Part shown: positions 60,201 through 64,000 of the stretch, piece after piece
How the letters are laid out: the number at the start of each line of letters is the position of its first letter
Position numbering within the stretch: position 1 is the stretch's first letter
From: Plazaster borealis
Taxonomy: Eukaryota; Echinodermata; Asteroidea; Forcipulatida; Labidiasteridae
Assembly (NCBI GenBank): GCA_021014325.1
Contig: CM037462.1
Span: forward strand, 3,690,318-3,754,317
Length of the DNA stretch: 64,000 nt
Direction of reading: 5' to 3'
Made by a program: the position numbers and the translations under genes
Notes under the pieces: model-generated
The model's input: only the letters and a program-made list of their open reading frames with translations
Told to the model about the DNA's origin: nothing
Databases searched by the model: none

Positions 60201-63200
60201 TAAAATTCCCTTTGTAAATCCACGCCCGATTATGTGCAACTACTAAAAGTTGGTTTATATGCGGACGCGCGATGGTCAAACGGGCGTAAAATTAATGCGT
60301 GGCGCAGTTTATCTAGGACGCTGACGCCTCAACAGTCAATGAAAAGGTTTCGCGCCTGGCAATTACAGCATTTTGTGATTATCATCGCTTGACCAAACCA
60401 AGCTTTTACATAAGTTTCGTGATCAGAGGTGGGCAATAATTTCTTTGCAGTAACCGGAAGCTGGGGTCAAGCTTAATTCTCAGGTTTTTATTAATTATAT
60501 TGTTGAATTGATTTTACTGTCATTTTTTTTCACTAAGTATTTCACTCCAAAGCATGTATTAAATTTTCATATTCACTTTCAACTAAAATAATTGATGAAA
60601 CAAAATCTCGCCTACGTAAAACTCCATATGGTTGGGACCACAATTGTCCCGGAATTTCGAATATGCGCGAGACGCGAGACTTGCACAGTCTATAATATAA
60701 CAATGATAGCAACAAGTTTTTAAAGGTTGTTGGGAAAAAACATGGGTCATCTAAGACCGAGGTACAACTTAATAAAATTGATGAGCAAAACATTAATAGG
60801 ACACCCGATCACCACAACTGATAAAATGATGTACCTTGCTGGTAACATCTTTCTTTTAAAGGCACTGGACACGTTTGGTAATTACTCAAAATATATATCA
60901 TGTATATTAGCATAAAATTTACTTGGTAACGAACACGTAGAGCTGTTGATAGTATGAAACATTGTGAGAAATTATTCCCTCTGAAGTAATGTAGTTTTTG
61001 AGAAAGAGGTAATTTCTCCCTAAAATATTTGAATCTGAAAAAGACTTCAGGCCTGAAGCCTTTTTCAGGCATCTGAAAGCACACAAATTTGTGCAACAAG
61101 GGTGTTTTTTCTTTCATTATTTTTGATGACCAATTGAGCCCAAATTTTCACAGGTTTGTTATTTTATGCATATGTTGGGATACACCAAGTGAGAATACTG
61201 GTCTTTGACAATTACCAAACGTGTCCAGTGCCTTTAAAGTAAGATTTTTTCTACGATAATTGGCAAAATTGTCCACTTGCCAACTCTACATAAATTTGGA
61301 CCTTGTTTCACCATCTCTAAGTATCGGTTTCTATTTTGACATGCTCAGCTCACCTTCCTGTTGAAAATCTTGCCACCGCTGGGACTGTAGAGGACGCGTT
61401 GGAAGTTACATGGGACGCAACTGACGTGACCCAAAACCCCTGCAGTCTACTCTACAAAATAGAATATGAGCTGATCAACAGAGACCAGTGTGAACCAATA
61501 AGCTCCCCAGTACGCTCCGAGGGTGTCAACCAAACCACACCTGGAATCACCTTGGACGGTTTGGATGCCTACTCTACGTACACCGTCTACGTCTGGACGT
61601 GGAGCGAAGCAGTTTTGAGCGAAGAGAGATCACTGAATAGTACAACGGCTAGTAAAGGTTAGCAATTTAATTATCAGAACACTACTTTTGGGATGAGGTT
61701 TGCTCAGTGTTTCTTTTACCTCTGTGGACCACGGTTCAAATCCCACCACAGACCGGAACTCCTATGTGGATAGGGTTCAGTCCCTACCTGATTGCGTTTG
61801 TTTTCCCTGTTTTTTTTTTCTTTCTGGGCAAGCATTTTAAGAAGCCCTGAGTACCATCCCACCATCGAAAATGATGGTAGCCTGTAGCCTGGGACTGACA
61901 AATTTAAAGCTGGGCTGCTAATTTGTCCAGTTGGATAGCCGGACAGAATTGTGGAAAAATGCAGCCAAAAATGCATCCTCTCAAATAATAATGAACTGGC
62001 TAACAACTGAAGTGAACATTCTGTAGTCAACTTGCCGTCGCATCAAACTATGCTACAAGTGCAATGGCCGTAGATTTATTTTTATTGTTCCCACACACTA
62101 GACACTATTTGGGTTAGGTTTTCAGTACCTACCTGATTGCATGGGTTTCCCTCCCACATCTAAAACTGAAACTTCCTTCCTGATCTTCACCCCATGGGGT
62201 TCTTGGCTTGTAGATTGATTAAGTTTGCTTTTCTGAGAGTCCTTGGCTTCAAGACCAGATTTAATAAATGAAAAGATTTCCAATTATACAACCTAAAACA
62301 TGCTCTCTGAAGGGAATCCACACTGTACGTACCTATTAGTGTGGTTGTTTTCACATTTGTTTGCAGTTAAGTATTTTGGTATTGCTAGAAAGGTTTTACC
62401 CAACACCGGGTCTTTGTGTGTCGCAAAGGGAACCATTCTGTAAAAGGTTTATGTTTAAAATAATTTTCCAACAGCCCCCACAGCACCTCCTGCTAATATT
62501 AAACACCTCAATTTAACTGAAACTGGCATCAGCTTTCAGTGGGACGAGGTGCCGTGTGGCAGGAGAGGAGGGGACATTACAGAATACAGCTACGAGTTGA
62601 TGACGTCATCTGGCAACGGAAGTGAAACGACAGCTGAAAGGTCGCTGAGTTTCAACGACCTCCTTCCCTGCACTGATTACAAATTTAAAGTAGCAGCCAA
62701 GACGAGCATTGGAGTCGGAACATACACGGAAGACATAGACTTTACCACATCGACTAAAGGTATTCTTAAAGACAATGACCCAATGTAATGATAGGAAATT
62801 TTGTCACAGTTTAGAGAAAGCTGGCATACTTGGGTCGGCTGAAATAAGTAATTTTACTATAGGCCTGTGTACTCTATGCTCAAGCTTTGAAGCAGTGAAG
62901 GGACATTGTTGCGTAAAGTATATAGGCCTATAAGAGTGACAGTTGTGGAGGTTAAAGACTATGGCAGACACCCAGGCCTGATACTTCAAGGGGGCAACGG
63001 AGGCAATCACCTCATGCCCTTCGGTCTTTGCCTTGGTGCCCTTTGAAATGTTCCCAGTAGGAACTTAAAGAAGTGCCCTTTACTAAGGACAAAAATGCCT
63101 TGCCCTTAAAAGAGCAAAGTGTCAGGCTTGTAAACCTTAGTACTAGCAGTGCTCTGTGTACATGTAATACAACGCATTTTAAGCTTTAAAGGCATCGTAC

Positions 63201-63933
63201 ACGTTTGGTAATTACTCAAAATATATTTTAGCATAAAAACTGACTTGGTAACAAGCAACAGGGAGCTGTTGATAGTATAAAACATTGTAGGAAACGACTC
63301 CCTCTGAAGTAACGTAGTTTTTGAGGAAGAGGTAATTTCTCACTAAAATAATAAAAACTTCTTGCAAGAAGTTTTTATTCCTATCTGAAAGCACACAAAT
63401 TTGTACAACAAGGGTGTTTTTTCTTTCATCATTTTTTTGCAACTTCGATGACCAAATGAGCCCAAATTTTCACAGGCTTGTTATTTTATGCATATGTTGG
63501 GATACACCAAATGAGAACACTGGTCTTTGACAATTACCAAACGTGTACGATGCCTTTAAATTACTCCTTAAAAAAAATTGCCAATACATTCTTTTAGAAA
63601 CATTGTTTGCAGTCAAGGCATACACAAGATCAAAGCTGATTTTCCAAACTTGATTTTGGTGACATCTTAAACTTTTGCAAAGGTTATTTTAAGTTCATGT
63701 GACGCATTGTAACTAATAAAATTGTGTCATAAAAAAAGGGCTGTTTAAATCGACCCTGCCATACCCAGCCCTAAAATTGGGCTGATTTTATCAGCCACGG
63801 AACACTGCTAGGAAGGTGGGTCAAAGGGGCTAAGAAGATAGTTATCTTAAGATGTTTGTTGCTGTTTTTGTTTTTAACCACTGTTTTTTTTTCTTCTATC
63901 AGATGCAAATCCTGAAAACAAAATAACTTCAAG
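42143..63933 (+). CDS. TIE: Tie/TEK-type receptor tyrosine kinase, extracellular part (3' end outside window)
   Basis: In vertebrates Tie receptors bind angiopoietins. Exons: 42143-42254, 43059-43373, 46231-46482, 47707-47841, 51657-51806, 52273-52407, 54061-54108, 55897-56099, 56942-57074, 58207-58491, 61349-61657, 62475-62759, with a possible one at 63903. All phases join, giving about 787 residues so far. Order: signal peptide (1-37), Ig-like (38-142), Ig-like (143-226), EGF (227-271), EGF-like (272-321), EGF (322-366), short cysteine exon (367-382), FN3 x4 (383-494, 495-589, 590-692, 693-787). CPACHNDGVCDDKTGECICAP matches Tie2 EGF1, and CPPDPFGCTCA matches CLPDPYGCSCA of Tie2 EGF2. These identify the family. 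Vertebrate Ties have a third Ig after the EGFs and three FN3 domains. No kinase is visible, so that part is inferred. Confidence 0.85.
42664..42806. repeat. Palindromic element H
   Basis: Ends GGCCGATTTCACAAAGAG and TTTTGTGAAATCGACC; interior has AAGACTAGTCTTATC and GGACTAGTCCTAAG. It lies in Tie-type intron 1. Confidence 0.65.
43059..43373 (+). CDS. TIE: Tie-type exon 2: N-terminal Ig-like domain
   Basis: 315 nt, phase 1-1, acceptor TTTCTCAG, donor GTGAGG. It encodes 105 residues ending SRFGAYNCKFAPEDG, an Ig F-strand like GAYFCEG in Tie2. No clear first Ig cysteine is visible, so the fold is divergent. Confidence 0.8.
44121..44492 (+). mobile_element. TTAA element, subfamily A, copy 5
   Basis: Left TTAAAGGTATCGTACACGTT, right AACGTGTACAGTGCCTTTTC (TTAA lost). 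Tie-type intron 2. Confidence 0.8.
45123..45432. repeat. Perfect 106-bp inverted repeat
   Basis: Arms 45123-45228 and 45327-45432 are exact complements by eye, with a 98-bp loop. Part of the arm recurs at about 44699-44752. The outer end (GAAACGTCAGGCCATT) recurs at 43878. Confidence 0.92.
45513..45590. repeat. Short hairpin
   Basis: AGCCCCAC..CTGTGGCCAACGATCCATGAATCC pairs with GGATTCATGGATCATTGG and onward to GTGGGGCT. Confidence 0.75.
46231..46482 (+). CDS. TIE: Tie-type exon 3: second Ig-like domain
   Basis: 252 nt, phase 1-1, donor GTAGGC. It encodes VIEESVTLTMSYLG, LRWKHDG, and QAADAGIYECYEDG, then MILIVRG, matching the Tie2 stretch before its EGF modules. The usual first cysteine is replaced (TMS), as it is in Tie2 (NIS). 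Confidence 0.82.
46578..46679. repeat. Palindromic element G, compact copy
   Basis: AGGGCCCAATTTCATGGCAC and GTGCCATTAAATTGGGCCCT are inverted ends of a near-complete 102-bp palindrome, 95 nt after Tie-type exon 3. Confidence 0.75.
46699..46893. repeat. Inverted repeat in Tie-type intron 3
   Basis: Arms with CTTGATATACAGTATACCAT, GGGGTCGAAGCATG and CGTACCAAAAAACGAAG pair with their complements after 46790. Open frames on both strands are shadows. Confidence 0.8.
47400..47670 (+). mobile_element. Retrotransposon 3' fragment
   Basis: It reads as AAPRIWNSLPLNLRSCLCTT, FKSLLKTYL, then CGCCTTGAACACCC and an ATT-rich tail: a non-LTR element end directly before EGF exon 4. Its frame is open into that exon, but the splice acceptor divides them. 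Confidence 0.65.
47707..47841 (+). CDS. TIE: Tie-type exon 4: EGF module 1
   Basis: 135 nt, phase 1-1, donor GTAAGT. It encodes CGLYSWNPPLCNKSCPAC, HNDGVCDDKTGECICAPGF and GDFCE. The laminin-like cysteine pattern and GECICxPGFxG are distinctive of Tie EGF1. Confidence 0.93.
48077..48785. mobile_element. Foldback element J with hairpin-unit array
   Basis: Inverted ends of about 115-130 bp (48077-48208 and 48670-48785) enclose seven tandem units of about 57 bp. Each unit is itself a dyad (CCTGCCTCAACCG ... CGGTTGAGGCAGG). Three units plus a spacer recur as a block of roughly 210 bp. Confidence 0.88.
49603..50720. mobile_element. TTAA element, subfamily C, copy 3, split by an insertion
   Basis: Left 49603-49680 and right 50370-50720 are subfamily C (AAAGGTAGGGTCATCG ... 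AGTATGACCTTACCT); the middle is element D. Confidence 0.7.
49681..50369. mobile_element. Element D, copy 1 (nested)
   Basis: About 689 bp with perfect 19-bp ends GACTGTGCAAGTCTCGCGC and complement, TA on each side. Related copies lie at 59086-60770; a fragment is at 53195. Confidence 0.82.
50716..51059. mobile_element. TTAA element, subfamily M, copy 1
   Basis: Right edge AGTGTACAGGGCCTTTAA; left edge CTGTACAGTTTTGGTAACAG. Sister at 54295-54636. Confidence 0.65.
51211..51633 (+). mobile_element. tRNA-derived SINE, long copy
   Basis: Head GTCGTGGCCGAGCGGTTAAG (A box) and GTGTGGGTTTGAGTCCC (B box), body, and 3' end GAGCGCTATATAAGAAGCC plus (ATT)n. It ends 24 nt before Tie-type exon 5. Confidence 0.85.
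51657..51806 (+). CDS. TIE: Tie-type exon 5: EGF-like module 2
   Basis: 150 nt, phase 1-1, donor GTATGT. It encodes GKNYFGQDGGIICSSG, ACRKSLMCPPDPFGCTCA, FTGSNCE. The MCPPDPFGCTCA block parallels FCLPDPYGCSCA in Tie2. Confidence 0.93.
51851..52106. mobile_element. Foldback element with direct repeats
   Basis: Inverted ends TAGTCTTGGTTCCAAGAC / GTCTTGGAACCAAGACTA, inner inverted blocks around CACGAACC, and flanking GCCAATG on both sides as a probable 7-bp target duplication. Confidence 0.75.
52273..52407 (+). CDS. TIE: Tie-type exon 6: EGF module 3
   Basis: 135 nt, phase 1-1, donor GTGAGT. It encodes CPPGYFGAGCRQRCHC, GTCDPGHGRCSDGDCEDGF, RGENC, aligning with CHPGFYGPDCKLRCSC of Tie2. Confidence 0.92.
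52424..52796. mobile_element. TTAA element, subfamily L, diverged copy
   Basis: It shares GTTGTAACAACCGAAATCAGC with 39790-40097 and shares its right TTAA with the next element. Confidence 0.5.
52793..53166 (-). mobile_element. TTAA element, subfamily A, copy 6
   Basis: Ends TTAAAGGCACTGTACACGTT and ACGTGTACGATGCCTTTAA; minus orientation relative to copy 1. Confidence 0.85.
53363..53727 (-). mobile_element. TTAA element, subfamily B, copy 3
   Basis: Ends TTAAAGGAATGTTACAGAAC and TTCTGTAATGTTCCTTTAA; nearly the same as 37347-37710. Confidence 0.85.
54061..54108 (+). CDS. TIE: Tie-type exon 7: 48-nt cysteine exon
   Basis: 48 nt, phase 1-1, acceptor TTTGTACAG, donor GTAAGT. It encodes NNCPIGKIGVNCINCT, which looks like half an EGF module (CPxGxxGxNC). 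In vertebrate Tie this position leads to a third Ig; none was found here. Confidence 0.7.
54295..54636. mobile_element. TTAA element, subfamily M, copy 2
   Basis: Left TTAAAGGTATTATACACTTT, right AGTGTACAGGGCCTTTAA; the interior has ATTTTGTGTGATTCAAGATA. Confidence 0.75.
54899..55313 (-). mobile_element. tRNA-derived SINE, minus strand
   Basis: The head is at 55313 (complement of CGGCCACGACACGCC) and the tail (AATAATAATAAGAATAAT) near 54900. Same family as 51211-51633. Confidence 0.8.
55897..56099 (+). CDS. TIE: Tie-type exon 8: FN3 domain 1 (type A), first part
   Basis: 203 nt, phase 1 in, phase 0 out. It encodes VKNPVITLGANLRTITWEKA, then VSNYDVQFELINKDQCQPVS. It is most like the third FN3 (exon 11), which has YKIEYELINRDQCEPIS. 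The donor is GTGCGT. Confidence 0.83.
56118..56705 (-). mobile_element. Interspersed element I, copy 2
   Basis: It carries inverted versions of blocks in 2084-2835 (GTCGAGGTGAGCTGAGGCTAA, CATTCTGATTGGCTGAGAGG). It starts 19 nt after Tie-type exon 8 and makes up most of the intron that splits FN3-1. Confidence 0.55.
56942..57074 (+). CDS. TIE: Tie-type exon 9: FN3 domain 1, second part
   Basis: 133 nt, phase 0 in, phase 1 out. It encodes VPYSTYKIRVRARNEAGLG and LYVNDITNDEFVTAEQ, the last strands of FN3. The donor GTTGGT is weak, but the frame is kept. Confidence 0.83.
57190..57265 (+). mobile_element. tRNA-derived SINE head fragment
   Basis: GTGGCCAAGCGGTTCAGAGC and GTGCTCTGGTGTTTCTGG match the 51211 SINE head; the B box and body are missing. 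Confidence 0.5.
57377..58140. repeat. About 63-bp tandem repeat in a Tie-type intron
   Basis: About 12 copies of a 59-68 bp unit with TACCTTATCTTGATTCAAAG, GAGTGAGCATACTAGAAGCA and TTCTGTGCTAGCGTTGC. Variants (TTAATAATG) recur about 265 bp apart, hinting at a four-unit higher order. It ends 66 nt before FN3-2. Confidence 0.92.
58207..58491 (+). CDS. TIE: Tie-type exon 10: FN3 domain 2 (type B)
   Basis: 285 nt, phase 1-1. A whole FN3 on one exon: APSAPPKNVTHINVTD, FQWDEVPCG, SFNDLLPCSDYTFRVAART and VGVGVYSN. Two extra cysteines (VPCG, LLPC) recur in FN3-4. The donor is GTACTC. Confidence 0.9.
59086..59770. mobile_element. Element D, copy 2
   Basis: Left end GACTGTGCAAGTCTCACGC, interior as in copy 1 (GCTTCCGGTTACTGCAAAAA), right end cut at GAGACTTGCAC. 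Confidence 0.75.
59789..60770. mobile_element. Element D fragments within a long palindrome
   Basis: A tail-to-tail piece (59789-59890) is followed by a D copy (about 60000-60693) whose flanks 59917-60002 and 60681-60770 are inverted copies of each other (ATGACCCATGTTTTTTCCCA). Confidence 0.7.
60856..61237 (-). mobile_element. TTAA element, subfamily A, copy 7
   Basis: Ends TTAAAGGCACTGGACACGTT and AACGTGTCCAGTGCCTTTAA. It ends 112 nt before FN3-3. Confidence 0.85.
61349..61657 (+). CDS. TIE: Tie-type exon 11: FN3 domain 3 (type A')
   Basis: 309 nt, phase 1-1, one exon where its sister FN3-1 is split in two. It encodes LEVTWDATDV, YKIEYELINRDQCEPIS and LDGLDAYSTYTVYVWTWSEA. The start is set by frame and may be off by one base. 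Confidence 0.88.
62475..62759 (+). CDS. TIE: Tie-type exon 12: FN3 domain 4 (type B')
   Basis: 285 nt, phase 1-1, exactly the length of FN3-2. It encodes APTAPPANIKHLNLTETG, FQWDEVPCGRRGGD, SFNDLLPCTDYKFKVAAKTS and GVGTYTED. Near-identity to FN3-2 points to tandem duplication. Confidence 0.9.
63186..63559 (-). mobile_element. TTAA element, subfamily A, copy 8
   Basis: Ends TTAAAGGCATCGTACACGTT and ACGTGTACGATGCCTTTAA. Confidence 0.85.
63903..63933 (+). CDS. TIE: Possible Tie-type exon 13
   Basis: A pyrimidine-rich acceptor (TTCTTCTATCAG) opens DANPENKITS in the expected phase. The only nearby donor is a poor GTGCCC; reading through instead meets TAA after 21 residues, which would give a secreted form. 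Uncertain. Confidence 0.35.
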
Positions 63934-64000
63934 GTGCCCATATAAATGTGGAACTAAAATGTTTTAAATTGTTTAAAGTATTAACAATAGTAACTCTTTG

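Overview
This window is animal nuclear DNA: AT-rich, split by introns, full of interspersed repeats, and with no operon structure. I recognise parts of three genes. A palmitoyltransferase of the ZDHHC21 type lies on the minus strand (coding exons 7718 down to 1082). A complete MuSK-type receptor tyrosine kinase lies on the plus strand (10830-26546). The 5' part of a Tie/TEK-type receptor tyrosine kinase lies on the plus strand (42143 to the window end, with the kinase beyond the edge). Deuterostome-type receptors combined with dense short TTAA-bounded repeats suggest an echinoderm, perhaps a sea star. The phylum is an inference and the class is a guess.

Layout: 1-9.1 kb is ZDHHC21, with a probable non-coding first exon near 9.09-9.25 kb. 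9.3-10.8 kb is the head-to-head gap to MuSK. 10.8-26.5 kb is MuSK in 12 coding exons whose phases all join, giving 941 codons plus stop: signal peptide, Ser/Thr-rich linker, two Ig domains, ten-cysteine Frizzled-like domain, kringle, one membrane helix, and a kinase on a single last exon. 26.5-42.1 kb is a repeat-filled intergenic stretch with a possible distant promoter near 35 kb. 42.1-64 kb is the Tie-type gene: signal peptide, two Ig-like domains, three Tie-style EGF modules, a short cysteine exon, and four FN3 domains in an A-B-A'-B' pattern.

Repeats occupy much of the rest. They include many short elements that begin TTAAAGG and end CCTTTAA (several subfamilies), tRNA-derived SINEs, tails of non-LTR retrotransposons, palindromic foldback elements, two nested insertions whose empty sites can be read from sister copies, two minisatellites, and an array of hairpin-forming units inside a larger foldback element.

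Points most worth following: the MuSK kinase has every catalytic motif but lacks the three activation-loop tyrosines of vertebrate MuSK while keeping the juxtamembrane NPxY; the Tie-type receptor carries a duplicated FN3 pair with an intron in only one copy; and the human relatives of all three genes (ZDHHC21, TEK, MUSK) lie on chromosome 9. Exon limits were set by eye from splice signals, reading phase and protein similarity, and no alignment was run.
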